Source: Verrucomicrobia bacterium LW23
GTDB lineage: Bacteria; Verrucomicrobiota; Verrucomicrobiia; Methylacidiphilales; UBA1321
Direction of reading: 5' to 3'
Assembly (NCBI GenBank): GCA_003054695.1
Contig: QAZA01000050.1
Location: 124,001-188,000, forward strand
Length of the DNA stretch: 64,000 bases
Part shown: one piece after another, positions 26,933-36,309 of the stretch
Position numbering within the stretch: the stretch's first letter is position 1
Layout: every line of letters begins with the position of its first letter
Made by a program: the position numbers and the translations under genes
The notes under the pieces: model-generated
What the model saw: only the letters and a program-made list of their open reading frames with translations
Databases searched by the model: none
What the model was told of the DNA's origin: nothing

Positions 26933-28093
26933 ATGCGCCGCATCTTGAGTAGCCGCTGCCTGGCCGTGGTCGTTGCGATCGGCTTTGCGCTAAGGGCCTC
27001 TGTGGCGCAGCACGTTGCTGCAGATCCCAAGCGCGACGACGAACTTGCCCGGCTTCGCCGCGAGGTGAATGAGCTGAGGCAACGCCTGGAAGTCCTCGAG
27101 CGTCGTCTTGATGACAGCTCGGGCTCAGCTCAGCCGACCTCTTCCGGGCTTCTGCCCTCGCCAGCTCGTCCCGAGGACGCGATGGAGCTTCCCACGTTGC
27201 CCCCGGCCGCAACGTCGGCTCCGTCCATTTTCGACTCCGCGCATCCGTTGTCGCCAACCGATGGCGACGGCGCGGCGATGGATTTCGGCTTCGCGCTTCA
27301 ACGCTCAAGTGCCGGATTTCGAGTCACTTACGTGTACAAGGGAAGTCAGGCAGCGGCCGCCGGACTTCGACCGCGCGACCTCGTCGTCCGGCTGAACGGT
27401 CAGGACGTCTCAAGCTGGACACCAGACAGAATGGCCGCATTCCTGGCGGGTGAATCAGAGCTTCGCACCGGCATCGCCTTACGCAAGTCCTTGCCCAGTA
27501 ACAGGTTACTTGCTGTCGAGCCGGAGATTGCACTCCGCCGCGAACCACGCTCACGATTTATCTCTCCGTTTGGGACGTTTGAATTCGTGGAAGGCACCTT
27601 TGTCTCGCTTACAGAAGTTGCTGCTGAACAAAAGGTTCCCGATTTTTCCATACACTTCCCTACGTCGGATCTGCACGCGCGCATGCGATCGCTTCGGGGC
27701 AGATGGGTGCTGGTGGTTTTTGAGCAGCATCTGGCAGACGCAGAATCGACATTGTGGAACACCCTGGTCGCCGTATCGCAAGTCTTTCCCGTTCCAGCGC
27801 TTACGGTGGTTGTTATCTGTATGGATAAGGATTCATCGCCGCTCGTCGACCGGATACGGGCGGAAAAGCTACCCTGGGGGGTATACCACGACGGCCATAC
27901 CTGGGATAACAAGGTTGCGCTGCGCTGGGGTGCCACTCTGCTGCCAACCGTCGCCGTCGTTTCGCCCTCGCAAACGCTGTTTCGCGAGCACGTGGCGCCG
28001 GACAGGCTGGGGGGCATCGCTTCGCAGCTTGGCCGGTACATTCCGCCGTGCTTTTCAGCGCCTTGTTTCTCGCTTATTCCCAAAGCTTTATAA
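26933..28093 (+). CDS. Secreted PDZ plus thioredoxin-fold protein
   Basis: 386 residues with a signal peptide (1-25). A short coiled coil (about 33-62, heptads around LARLRREVNELRQRLEVLERRL) is followed by a linker and a PDZ domain (about 118-195; AAAAGLRPRDLVVRLNGQDV). The C-terminal part (about 225-375) has a TlpA/AhpC-like thioredoxin fold (RGRWVLVVFEQHL, LTVVVICMD, YHDGHTWDNKVALRWGATLLPTVAVV), but no CxxC is present, so it is not a standard disulfide oxidoreductase. It may be a periplasmic binding or chaperone module. Its end overlaps the upstream extension of the acyltransferase frame; the acyltransferase start used here avoids that. Confidence 0.78.
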   Translation: MRRILSSRCLAVVVAIGFALRASVAQHVAADPKRDDELARLRREVNELRQRLEVLERRLDDSSGSAQPTSSGLLPSPARPEDAMELPTLPPAATSAPSIFDSAHPLSPTDGDGAAMDFGFALQRSSAGFRVTYVYKGSQAAAAGLRPRDLVVRLNGQDVSSWTPDRMAAFLAGESELRTGIALRKSLPSNRLLAVEPEIALRREPRSRFISPFGTFEFVEGTFVSLTEVAAEQKVPDFSIHFPTSDLHARMRSLRGRWVLVVFEQHLADAESTLWNTLVAVSQVFPVPALTVVVICMDKDSSPLVDRIRAEKLPWGVYHDGHTWDNKVALRWGATLLPTVAVVSPSQTLFREHVAPDRLGGIASQLGRYIPPCFSAPCFSLIPKAL

Positions 28094-28149
28094 CTCCTCG
28101 CCCGCTCCGGCTTGATCTGATAACAATCATCGCGTTCAATCGCTGCCTC

Positions 28150-28794
28150 ATGCCTTCGCCTCTGCTAAAAAATCCGTACGTTCTCCGCCTGATTCCGCCG
28201 ATCGCCGAAGGCATCATCCGCACAATGGGATTTACCATGCGCATGCGATACGTCGATCCCGACAAAATCAAAGGGAAAAAAGATCGCGGTCCCTTACTCT
28301 TCTCGTTCTGGCACAACAGGTTCCTGCTGATGCCCTATCTCTTTCAACACATGGAACCGGAGCGGCGCGCTGTGGTAATGATCAGCCGCAGCTGGGATGG
28401 CGAAATTATTTCGTCGGTAGCCAACAGGTTCGGCATCCATTGTGCGCGGGGATCGACGTCCAAAGCAGGGCAAAGTGCTTTCCACGAAATGGTAAACCTT
28501 GTAACGAAAGAGGGTTACGACGCCGCAATTACTCCGGACGGACCTCGTGGGCCGCGATACTCGGTGCAACCGGGCATCCTGCACCTTGCGCAAATCACAG
28601 GGTGCCCCATTGTACCGATTACGTATCACCTGAATTGGAAGCTGGAAACGCGCAGCTGGGATAAGTTCCAGATCCCCATCCCCGGTTCTGTCTGCACGCT
28701 CCAGGCTGGGCGCATGATCCACGTCCCCCGAGGGGCAGGCGCTACCGAAATGAAAGTGCTTGCCGAAGAGTTGCGTGTTGCAATGGGGGAATAA
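28150..28794 (+). CDS. DUF374 lysophospholipid acyltransferase-like protein
   Basis: 214 residues from the ATG at 28150; the frame opens at 28048, but that overlaps the PDZ gene. The DUF374 signature is clear: FSFWHNRFLLMPY, a block around VMISRSWDGE with FGIHCARGSTSK, and the acceptor-site motif TPDGPRGPRY. The family belongs to the LPLAT superfamily and acylates lipids, possibly lipid A precursors or lysophospholipids. There is no evident membrane anchor beyond the N-terminal hydrophobic stretch. Confidence 0.87.
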   Translation: MPSPLLKNPYVLRLIPPIAEGIIRTMGFTMRMRYVDPDKIKGKKDRGPLLFSFWHNRFLLMPYLFQHMEPERRAVVMISRSWDGEIISSVANRFGIHCARGSTSKAGQSAFHEMVNLVTKEGYDAAITPDGPRGPRYSVQPGILHLAQITGCPIVPITYHLNWKLETRSWDKFQIPIPGSVCTLQAGRMIHVPRGAGATEMKVLAEELRVAMGE

Positions 28795-28848
28795 TGGGCT
28801 CGTGCTCACCGATATCACATTTTCGCTATATTTCCCCCAGGGGCCCTC

Positions 28849-30594
28849 ATGATCACACCACCGGATGATCCAAAAGACGAGAAAGCGAACCTCGTCGATC
28901 CTGCTGATTATCAACGGGATACGGCAATGTCGGAAGATCCGGAGTCCTCCAAGAATGAGGCCGACTCCGATTCCAGCGACGACGCAGAGTCCTCCCCCTG
29001 GATCGCACCGTGGCTGGAGCCATGGATGATTACGGCCGCATACTTCCTGTGCTCCGCCTATCTAGTTTCGCAACACATAATGTGGCGCGATGAACTACAA
29101 GCCTGGGCCATCGTCTGGCAATCGCCTACATTAGTCGCTCTGTGGGAGAACCTACGGTTTGAGGGGCATCCGGGGCTCTGGCACCTGCTCCTGTGGCTAC
29201 TCTACAAGGCGGGGGCCCCGTTCGCCTCTCAGCAGCTTTTGCATCTTGCGATAACAACGGGGGTTGTGTGGGTTTTTGCGCGCTGGAGTCCATTTACTTT
29301 CTGGCAAAAACTCCTCTTTGCGTTCAGCTACTTTCCCTTGTTTGAGTACGGGCTTCCCGCACGCAACTACAGTCTCTCCATCTTGCTTTTATTTGTTGCC
29401 TGTGTGATACTTACGCGTGAGACGGCTACCCGGTCCGGCACCGTTGCGCTGTGCGCCGTGCTGTTTCTTCTGCCCCAGGTAAGTGCATTCGGGGCGTTGA
29501 TCGCAGTCGCCCTCGCCGTCACGCTTGCTGGTGCCAGGTTGCTGATGATCAAGCCGTTAGCTTCGCCAGCACCCGTCCTTTTCCCGCTGCTTTCCACTCT
29601 ATTCGGTATTGCGCTGTTTTACCTGCAAATCTTCCGAAGGGTCGGCGACAACGGTTCGTTATCCCCTGCGCCAGACAGTGTTACGAGGATTCTCTTTGCC
29701 CTCGAGAGCGTTCCGAAGTCTTTATTCCCAAATCCTGGCTGGAAAGTGCCGGAGTGGTTTGCTTTGTGGAATACATCATGGATCGCCAGCCTGTCTGTCA
29801 CCCAAACCGATCATCTCTACCTGGCTGCGACGCTTTGTGCTATTATAGTCTCCTTTACCGCTATTTCGATAGCCAAACAGCGCCGCGCGCTTCTTCTCCT
29901 GTGCGCAGGTGTAGCCGGACAACTCCTCTTTATCTACGCTTTTGTGATGTCTGGAACAATGCGCTACGCCGGCACGGCCTTTTTCCTTTGGATCGCTGCC
30001 ATCTGGATTGCAATCTGCGATCGCAACGAGGAATCGGCGGAAGCCATGGCCGGCGAACCCGCCAATCCACTGGGCCATACGTGGCGTTCCCTTGTATCTG
30101 GCACCTACCTTGGTTATTTCGTAACCTTTTCTCTGGCTATGAGTTGCGTCGCCAGTGCCCAGTTCCTTTATCTGGCACAAAGCGTACCCTTTTCCCAGTC
30201 GAAGGTAGTAGCGGATTGGCTGGACGAACCTCCCCAGAAAGGGATGCCCGTCGTGATCTACCCCGAGTACGTCGGTACCCCCATCGCCGTCCGGCGCCAG
30301 CTCCCTTTCTATTCCCTGGCGCGGCAGGCCGATGCGACATTTTGTATATGGAAGCCCGCCAATATCTGGATTCCCGGCCCGGAAGTACGCGCCAGATTAG
30401 AAGAACGGGTCGCCCGTGTCGCGCCGCGACCGCTCATCTACATCGGCAATAACACGATTACTCCCCGGATCGGAGCACCTGACGTCACACCCATCGCTAT
30501 GTTCGGCCCCAGTGTGTCCACCGAGTCCTATATCGTTTATATTTTGCGGCAAACCCCTCGGGGCATGGAGAGCGTTCATCCGTCCACCCGCTAG
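28849..30594 (+). CDS. Multi-spanning membrane protein, GT-C glycosyltransferase-like
   Basis: 581 residues. An acidic cytoplasmic N-terminus (about 1-60) precedes roughly 11 membrane helices. Between helices 1 and 2 lies MWRDELQAWAI, followed by EGHPGLWHLLLW; an acidic pair in this first loop is characteristic of GT-C transferases such as the PMT/ArnT types, which use polyprenyl-phosphate sugars. A short C-terminal periplasmic domain begins at about 440. The donor and acceptor are unknown. It lies 54 bases after the DUF374 gene and is convergent with purN. Confidence 0.65.
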   Translation: MITPPDDPKDEKANLVDPADYQRDTAMSEDPESSKNEADSDSSDDAESSPWIAPWLEPWMITAAYFLCSAYLVSQHIMWRDELQAWAIVWQSPTLVALWENLRFEGHPGLWHLLLWLLYKAGAPFASQQLLHLAITTGVVWVFARWSPFTFWQKLLFAFSYFPLFEYGLPARNYSLSILLLFVACVILTRETATRSGTVALCAVLFLLPQVSAFGALIAVALAVTLAGARLLMIKPLASPAPVLFPLLSTLFGIALFYLQIFRRVGDNGSLSPAPDSVTRILFALESVPKSLFPNPGWKVPEWFALWNTSWIASLSVTQTDHLYLAATLCAIIVSFTAISIAKQRRALLLLCAGVAGQLLFIYAFVMSGTMRYAGTAFFLWIAAIWIAICDRNEESAEAMAGEPANPLGHTWRSLVSGTYLGYFVTFSLAMSCVASAQFLYLAQSVPFSQSKVVADWLDEPPQKGMPVVIYPEYVGTPIAVRRQLPFYSLARQADATFCIWKPANIWIPGPEVRARLEERVARVAPRPLIYIGNNTITPRIGAPDVTPIAMFGPSVSTESYIVYILRQTPRGMESVHPSTR

Positions 30595-30626
30595 TGGCCG
30601 CAGCACCTCCGCAAACTCGCAACCCT

Positions 30627-31247
30627 TTACAGCATAAGAGGTTGCGCCTTCAGCGGTTCGATTCCTGCAGGGCTCTCCGCAATCCTTTGCAGGGTGGCGG
30701 GAAAAAGCCGATGCTCCGCCGCGTGGATGCGCTGGTGCAGCGTTTCCGGCGTATCTCCCTCCAGCACAGGTACTTTTGCCTGGGCCAGCACGGGCCCCTC
30801 GTCTATACCAGGGGTGACGATATGGACGGTGCAACCGGTCTCGCTCTCCCCGGCCTCCAGCGCCTGCCGCCATGCTTCCAGCCCCTTAAACTTGGGCAGC
30901 AACGAGGGGTGAATATTGATGATTTTGCCCGCAAATGCCTCCAGCAGAGGCGCTTTCACCACCCGCATGTATCCGGCAAGTATCACCCATTCGCATTGGT
31001 TCCTGCGCAAAATGGCCACCAGCTCCTCTTCAATTTCGGGCTCCAGCTTCGTACGGAATTTACCTGCCGGCAATGCTGCAGCCGGAAGCCCGAACTCCTT
31101 GGCGCGCAACAGGATGGGAGCTGAAGCGATATCACTGACAACCACGCGGATATCGGCCGCAAGACGCCCTTCGGCAATTGCCTTATGCAACGCAACAAAG
31201 TTGCTTCCCTTGCCAGATCCCAAAATACCAAGTTGAAGTCGTTTCAC
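30627..31247 (-). CDS. purN: Phosphoribosylglycinamide formyltransferase
   Basis: 206 residues, normal length. It transfers a formyl group from 10-formyl-THF to GAR in purine synthesis. Visible motifs are GSGKGSNF (phosphate binding), INIHPSLLPKFKG with catalytic Asn and His, and GIDEGPVLAQ with the conserved Asp. It is divergent from recG with a 157-base shared upstream region, and its 3' end is 32 bases from the convergent membrane protein. Confidence 0.95.
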   Translation of the reverse strand: MKRLQLGILGSGKGSNFVALHKAIAEGRLAADIRVVVSDIASAPILLRAKEFGLPAAALPAGKFRTKLEPEIEEELVAILRRNQCEWVILAGYMRVVKAPLLEAFAGKIINIHPSLLPKFKGLEAWRQALEAGESETGCTVHIVTPGIDEGPVLAQAKVPVLEGDTPETLHQRIHAAEHRLFPATLQRIAESPAGIEPLKAQPLML

Positions 31248-31404
31248 GCCCTACTTGTACCCGCATGCAGTCCGGCTGAAAACGTCGAATTGTATCCGGA
31301 GGGAATTTCCCGACCCGGACCTTTTTCCGTGACTCTTCAGGGATACTCGTGCAAACTCCTGTTATTCTCGCGAATAACACTTTGCGACCGCACTCTCCCT
31401 TCCT

Positions 31405-33798
31405 GTGAACCTTACCCCGGCGGCCCCAGGCTCCTCTGCTCAGTCGACAGAACTCTTTGGCAAGGAAGCATTTACACTCGCAGCGCCAGCCGCCGCACCC
31501 AAACAGTCCCGCCGGTCTGGCAAAGCGCCTACGCCCCCAGCAGCCGCTTCGCAAGCTACTGACGTATCTCCCTCGCCATCAACTACCTCCAGTGCTTCGC
31601 ATTTCCCGGCACTGCGCTCCGTCCCTGGCATCAGCCCAAAGATTGAGGCCCTGCTGAACCGCATGGGCATCCAGACCCTGGAAGAGCTACTCCTCCACTT
31701 GCCGACGCGCTACGACGACCGCCGGACATGCGCCCCGCTTACAGAAGCCATTGCCAACACGCCGTTTACATACATGGGGCGTATCATGAGCGCACGGTCC
31801 AGCCGCTGGCGCGGAGGCCGCGCTGTGTTTGAGATCGTACTGGCACCCGCGGGCAGCGATTCGATGCCCTCCAGGGAGCAGTTACTTACGTGCCGCTGGT
31901 ACAATATGTTCGGGCTGAACAAGGCCCTTACGGTAGGAAAGGAACTGTTCCTTTACGGTAAAGTGACCAAGGGTAAAACCGGTTGGAGCATGACTCATCC
32001 CGATTTCGAGATCGCCGAAGCAGAAGCTCCGGCCTCCGCAGAAGTCTCTGTCCATGCGCCTGATACAACTTCCCATGCCCCCTCCCGCCCCCGTGTGCAC
32101 ACGGGGCGCATTGTCCCCGTCTATCCACTCACGGAGGGCTTGACGCAGCGTCTATTGCGGCAACTTATGTACCGCGTTGTACAGGAGTATGGACCGCGCG
32201 TGCCCGAGATTTACGAGGCACCCGAGGTTCTTCCCCGGCTTGCGCAAGCCATTCCGGCCGTGCACTTTCCGGATTCCTGGAACCAGCGGGACACCGCCCG
32301 GCAAAGGCTGGCGTACGACGAGTTTTTTGCGCAGCAGATGGTGCTGGCGCGCCGCCGCGCCAAACGCCTTCGCGTAGAAAAGCCCCGCCCGCCTGCCCTT
32401 CAGGAAGATCACCCCGCATATCGCCTCGCCCGCCGCTGGCTCGCCACCCTGCCGTTTCGCCCCACAGGCGCGCAGGAGCGGGTGATGACGGAACTGGACC
32501 AGGACATGCAAGCCGGCGTGGCCATGAACCGCCTGCTACAGGGCGACGTGGGCTCCGGCAAAACGCTTGTGGCGGCTTACGCGATGCTGCAGGCCGTAGC
32601 GCACGGCTTTCAGGCAGTACTGATGGCGCCAACGGAAATCCTTGCGGAGCAACACTATCTGAATATTTCGCGCTGGATGGCCCCGCTGGGAATTCCCGTA
32701 GGCCTGCACACGGGTAGCCGCAAGCTCCTGCCAGGCAACGACATAGCCACGCCCGAACTAGCCCTGGGTGCTACGCCCGATCATCAACTGCCGCCGCCGG
32801 CCGAAAGCTTTACAGCCATCGCAGAGCATGTCGGCAGCATTGTAATCGGTACGCATGCCCTTGTTTATGAACGGTTTGTGGCAGACAGACTCGGGCTTGT
32901 TGTTATCGACGAGCAGCATAAATTCGGCGTCCTCCAGCGCGCCGCCCTCACTCGCAAAGGCGACAACCCGGACGTGCTGGTGATGACCGCCACGCCCATC
33001 CCCCGCACCCTGCGCCTCACCGCCTACGGCGACCTCGACGTCAGTATCCTCGACGAACTACCACCCGGCCGCACGCCCATCGCCACCGCTGTACGTCGGC
33101 CGGACGACCTGGACCGCATGTGGGAGTTTGCCCGCGCCCAACTGGCCGCAGGGCGGCAAATGTACGTGGTGTGCCCGCTGGTGGAGGAGTCCGAAAAGAT
33201 TGAGGCGCGCGCCGCCGAGAAGGAGCTGGAGCACGTGAAAGGCCGGCTGCCGGGCGTCTCCGTTGGGCTGCTGCATGGACGCATGGCGCCGGCGGATAAG
33301 GATGCCATCATGGCAAGCTTTCGCACAGCTCGCACGCAAGTGCTTGTCAGCACGTCTGTTATCGAGGTGGGCGTGGATGTCCCCAATGCCACCCTTATGG
33401 TGGTGGTGAATGCCGAGCGATTCGGGCTGGCTCAGTTGCACCAACTGCGCGGTCGCATAGGCCGCGGCGCGCTCAAGTCGTACTGCGTGCTCGTCTCGGA
33501 GCCAGGCAGCGAAGAGGGCTGGCGGCGGCTAAAGGTAATGGAGGAGACCGCAGACGGCTTCCGCATTGCGGAGGAGGACCTGCGACTGCGCGGACCCGGC
33601 AATATCTTTGGCACCGAGCAAAGCGGCCTGCCCAAACCCCGCTTTGGCAACCCGGTAACGGACCTGCCGCTGCTACAACAGGCACGCAAGCATGCTGCAC
33701 AAGTTATTGCAGCCGACCCAGATCTGGAGAAACATCCCCAGCTTGCCCAGCTGGTAAACCGCATGGTTTTGGCCGGGGGAGGCGTGGATGGCGGCTAG
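31405..33798 (+). CDS. recG: ATP-dependent DNA helicase RecG
   Basis: 797 residues with a GTG start at 31405, though the true start may be further in, because residues 1-65 are low-complexity. A wedge/OB domain lies at about 70-220 (LPTRYDDRR, Y-G-K). The helicase core follows, with Walker A LQGDVGSGKT (about 377), motif II DEQHKFGV (about 501), MTATPIPRTL (motif III), VVCPLVEESEK and GRIGRG of the C-terminal lobe. RecG reverses stalled forks and branch-migrates Holliday junctions. Next on the same strand are the hypothetical gene and the xerD-like gene. Confidence 0.95.
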   Translation: MNLTPAAPGSSAQSTELFGKEAFTLAAPAAAPKQSRRSGKAPTPPAAASQATDVSPSPSTTSSASHFPALRSVPGISPKIEALLNRMGIQTLEELLLHLPTRYDDRRTCAPLTEAIANTPFTYMGRIMSARSSRWRGGRAVFEIVLAPAGSDSMPSREQLLTCRWYNMFGLNKALTVGKELFLYGKVTKGKTGWSMTHPDFEIAEAEAPASAEVSVHAPDTTSHAPSRPRVHTGRIVPVYPLTEGLTQRLLRQLMYRVVQEYGPRVPEIYEAPEVLPRLAQAIPAVHFPDSWNQRDTARQRLAYDEFFAQQMVLARRRAKRLRVEKPRPPALQEDHPAYRLARRWLATLPFRPTGAQERVMTELDQDMQAGVAMNRLLQGDVGSGKTLVAAYAMLQAVAHGFQAVLMAPTEILAEQHYLNISRWMAPLGIPVGLHTGSRKLLPGNDIATPELALGATPDHQLPPPAESFTAIAEHVGSIVIGTHALVYERFVADRLGLVVIDEQHKFGVLQRAALTRKGDNPDVLVMTATPIPRTLRLTAYGDLDVSILDELPPGRTPIATAVRRPDDLDRMWEFARAQLAAGRQMYVVCPLVEESEKIEARAAEKELEHVKGRLPGVSVGLLHGRMAPADKDAIMASFRTARTQVLVSTSVIEVGVDVPNATLMVVVNAERFGLAQLHQLRGRIGRGALKSYCVLVSEPGSEEGWRRLKVMEETADGFRIAEEDLRLRGPGNIFGTEQSGLPKPRFGNPVTDLPLLQQARKHAAQVIAADPDLEKHPQLAQLVNRMVLAGGGVDGG

Positions 33799-33909
33799 GC
33801 GCGTGGCCAAACATGAAACGGCAATATTTCTACGCTAACCACGCTGGCCTTTTGCACCCGGTGGCTGTAGATTGCGAAAGCCCGCGTGCCGCACGACGGG
33901 ACGAGAACC

Positions 33910-34434
33910 ATGCTTACTCCAGACGATATCCAGTACGCCCTTGAGAACACCCGTGTAGTGCGCGCCCCGCAGCACAGATTGGCCACATTCGGGACATCGC
34001 TCCTCAGCTATTATCTGGTGACGGAGGACATGGACAGCGTTAACCGTTCCCGCGTGCGAGAGGGTCAGATCCACGCGGAGCGCCCGCAGATCATGACACC
34101 GGCCTACTTTGCGAAGTTGATGCTGGAGGGCTTTGGCGATAAGGCGCAGGAGTACGCAGAGGCCATCAGTGCAAACGCGCAGGAATTCACTTTTCTGAAA
34201 TACGGATTCTGGTTCAAGAAGACAGAGATCCGCACGTACGAAGTGCATGAGTCCGTGGAGTTTGTGACGGAAAAGGTAATCTCCGAGGTGGAGCGGCTGA
34301 ACAATCCGCTCGCGGGCGTTATCCATGGAGTCGACGATGGCTGGGAGATCTGTCTCGTCAAATTTATGATCGACGTGATCAATGAATCCAAGCGCGGCAA
34401 TTTAGGGGATTTCAGGGATCACGGGATGCTATAG
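33910..34434 (+). CDS. Conserved hypothetical protein (174 aa)
   Basis: 174 residues from the ATG at 33910; a GTG at 33886 is an alternative. The N-terminus LTPDDIQYALENTRVVRAPQ and the block SVNRSRVREGQIHAERPQI are strongly patterned. I recall these from a short family of unknown function in several bacterial phyla. It is alpha/beta and has no signal peptide, membrane segment or catalytic motif. It lies 111 bases behind recG and 73 bases before the xerD-like gene. Confidence 0.72.
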   Translation: MLTPDDIQYALENTRVVRAPQHRLATFGTSLLSYYLVTEDMDSVNRSRVREGQIHAERPQIMTPAYFAKLMLEGFGDKAQEYAEAISANAQEFTFLKYGFWFKKTEIRTYEVHESVEFVTEKVISEVERLNNPLAGVIHGVDDGWEICLVKFMIDVINESKRGNLGDFRDHGML

Positions 34435-34452
34435 CGGCAGGTATCAGTGCCA

Positions 34453-34553
34453 GGGACATATCATGTCACTGACGACCCAACCTATTTTCCATTAGCCTTT
34501 TACATCCATGCAGAGACATAACATGTCCCACCCTAAGGGACATGCAGTGTCCC
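34453..34553 (+). promoter_or_regulatory. Three-copy GGGACAT-N3-ATGTCCC dyad at the xerD-like gene
   Basis: Copies lie at 34453-34469 (GGGACATATCATGTCAC), 34513-34529 (GAGACATAACATGTCCC) and 34537-34553 (GGGACATGCAGTGTCCC). Each has a 7-3-7 inverted repeat with at most one departure from the consensus. They are spaced by 60 and 24 bases, and the third covers the likely GTG start of the recombinase. They look like operator sites. Alternatively they could be decayed transposon ends, since short ACATGTC-type terminal repeats occur in some insertion sequences. Confidence 0.6.
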
Positions 34554-35479
34554 TGCCGGTTCAGTGGAAGGATGAAATGGAAGCCTGCCTGGCCACGCTT
34601 TCCGTAGAGCGCGGGCATGCTGCACATTCGCAACGCATTAATCGCGAGGCACTTACCCAGTTTGCCAGCTGGGCGGCTTGCGATGCGGGGCTTGCTTCGC
34701 CGGACACGGTGCAGGACGTCCATTTACAAGCCTTTTTGAGGCATTGCTCTCAGGAACTGGGCCTCGCCGCGGCTTCCATCAAGATTCGAGTGGTGGCAAT
34801 CAAACACTTCTTTCGCTGGCGCACGGCGGAGGCCGGGGCCAGGATTGATCCCTCGCAAACCCTTGCTCAGCCGAAACTTCCGCGTAAACTGCCCGGCATT
34901 CTTACGGAAAGCGAGGTGCGTGCGCTACTCGATGTCCCCTTTCCCGATACCCCGCTGGGGCGGCGCGATCACGCCATCATGGAGTTACTCTACGCCAGCG
35001 GCTTACGCGCCAACGAGATCGTGACATTGCGTGCCGAACAAACCTTTCTGGATCAACGTGTTGTGCGAGTTCTGGGCAAGGGATCCAAGGAACGGGTCGT
35101 GCCCTTTGGCGAGCGCGCCGCCGCGGCCATCGCTCGATGGCTAAAGGCCGGACGGGCGGAGTTGGCGCACGCCAAAACCGGGCCGGAGCTCTTTTTGAAC
35201 CAGAACGGCGTAAAGCTTACTACCGTGCGGCTATGGCAAATTGTAAAAGAGGTAATGAAACGGGCGGGCATTGAGAAGGAAGTTTATCCCCACCTTTTGC
35301 GCCATGCCTTTGCAACGCACTTACTTAGCCATGGCGCGGATCTCCGCGTGATTCAGGAAATGCTGGGACACGCCTCGCTGGCGACGACGCAGATGTATAC
35401 CCATGTCGATCACCAGCGGCTTCGCACCATTCACCAGGCGCACCACCCGCGCGCCCGTAAAGCCACGCCCGATGGGTAG
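34508..35479 (+). CDS. XerD-like tyrosine recombinase
   Basis: 323 residues as drawn from the first ATG. A GTG at 34547 with AAGGGA six bases before it gives 310 residues, fits XerD lengths better and leaves the dyads mostly upstream. The N-terminal SAM-like core-binding domain (about 20-110) and catalytic domain carry Arg in ASGLRANEI, Lys in GKGSKERV, HLLRHAFATH, HASLATTQ and Tyr in MYTHVD. It should resolve chromosome dimers at dif with a XerC-like partner, which is not in the window. No att sites or cargo suggest an integrase. Confidence 0.9.
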   Translation: MQRHNMSHPKGHAVSLPVQWKDEMEACLATLSVERGHAAHSQRINREALTQFASWAACDAGLASPDTVQDVHLQAFLRHCSQELGLAAASIKIRVVAIKHFFRWRTAEAGARIDPSQTLAQPKLPRKLPGILTESEVRALLDVPFPDTPLGRRDHAIMELLYASGLRANEIVTLRAEQTFLDQRVVRVLGKGSKERVVPFGERAAAAIARWLKAGRAELAHAKTGPELFLNQNGVKLTTVRLWQIVKEVMKRAGIEKEVYPHLLRHAFATHLLSHGADLRVIQEMLGHASLATTQMYTHVDHQRLRTIHQAHHPRARKATPDG

Positions 35480-35483
35480 AGCC

Positions 35484-36293
35484 TCAGTCCGCAAATTGTT
35501 GCAGCAGAGAGACTAGCGAGGGCTGGCTCGCCACCGCGGGCTCATCCAGGTAGCCATATATCAGCTTGCTGCCAAGGGCGGTAAGGGCCATGCGCATCCG
35601 CGCGGCGCCTTCGCCCATCCCCATCACGGCCCACGGCAGGTCGGGCCGGGTAACCAGCGGCAAGGCGAGGTTGAGGAGATCCTGGCGCGACTTGACGAGG
35701 CCCGCGATTTTGTACACGGTGGCGGCGTGGGTGGGGAAAGCCTGGGTCCAGTGCTTCCACGTGGCCTTGCTTGCGGGCCGGGCAATGGCATGGGCGCTGA
35801 GAATCAGTGCTTTGCCCTTCGATAAAGCCTCCTCGTAAACCGCACGGATCGAAGGACTTGCTTCGATCTCCGCAAGCTCCAGGTCCAGCGCGTCAGCAAA
35901 GGGCAGCAGCGCTCGCGTCGCTTCCTCGCGATGGCCGGGCTCCCACGTCAGCTTGCCGCCCTCGGAGGGGATGCGTGGCGTAATGAGGGCAGGGTGGCGA
36001 CGCGCGCGAAGGGCATCGGCAATTGCATCTACCGTAACTCCTTTGGCAAGAAGAAGATCCACGCGCACTTCCACGATGTCTGCGGGGCAGGCGGCGGGAC
36101 TTTGCAGGATCTCCAGACCGGCAAGAGTGGAGACGGAGCCGACGCCGATAAGCGGCTCGCCCCAGTCGACAGGCGGGAACGAAGGCACGCCGGGCTTCCG
36201 ATTCGCCTCAGTCGCTTTCTTGTTGCTGGCGTTGGACTTATGTGGTTTGACCGGCGCTGCTGCCTTGGGCGCGGCCGCTGGCTTCTTGCTCAT
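35484..36293 (-). CDS. aroD: Type I 3-dehydroquinate dehydratase
   Basis: 269 residues. A Lys/Ala/Pro-rich N-terminal extension (about 1-40) is followed by the class I DHQase barrel: VEVRVD, catalytic His in ILSAHAI, Schiff-base Lys in VYKIAG (YKIA) and a C-terminal MGMGEGAARMRMALTALGS. It forms 3-dehydroshikimate in the shikimate pathway. It is 16 bases downstream of the dUTPase gene on the same strand, and its 3' end is 4 bases from the convergent recombinase stop. Confidence 0.9.
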   Translation of the reverse strand: MSKKPAAAPKAAAPVKPHKSNASNKKATEANRKPGVPSFPPVDWGEPLIGVGSVSTLAGLEILQSPAACPADIVEVRVDLLLAKGVTVDAIADALRARRHPALITPRIPSEGGKLTWEPGHREEATRALLPFADALDLELAEIEASPSIRAVYEEALSKGKALILSAHAIARPASKATWKHWTQAFPTHAATVYKIAGLVKSRQDLLNLALPLVTRPDLPWAVMGMGEGAARMRMALTALGSKLIYGYLDEPAVASQPSLVSLLQQFAD

Positions 36294-36309
36294 AAATGTC
36301 GGGCTTAAG

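Noticed and set aside
34508-35479. XerD-like gene as an integrase of a mobile element
   Set aside because: No att repeats, tRNA or cargo genes nearby; recG and shikimate genes surround it in a housekeeping context.
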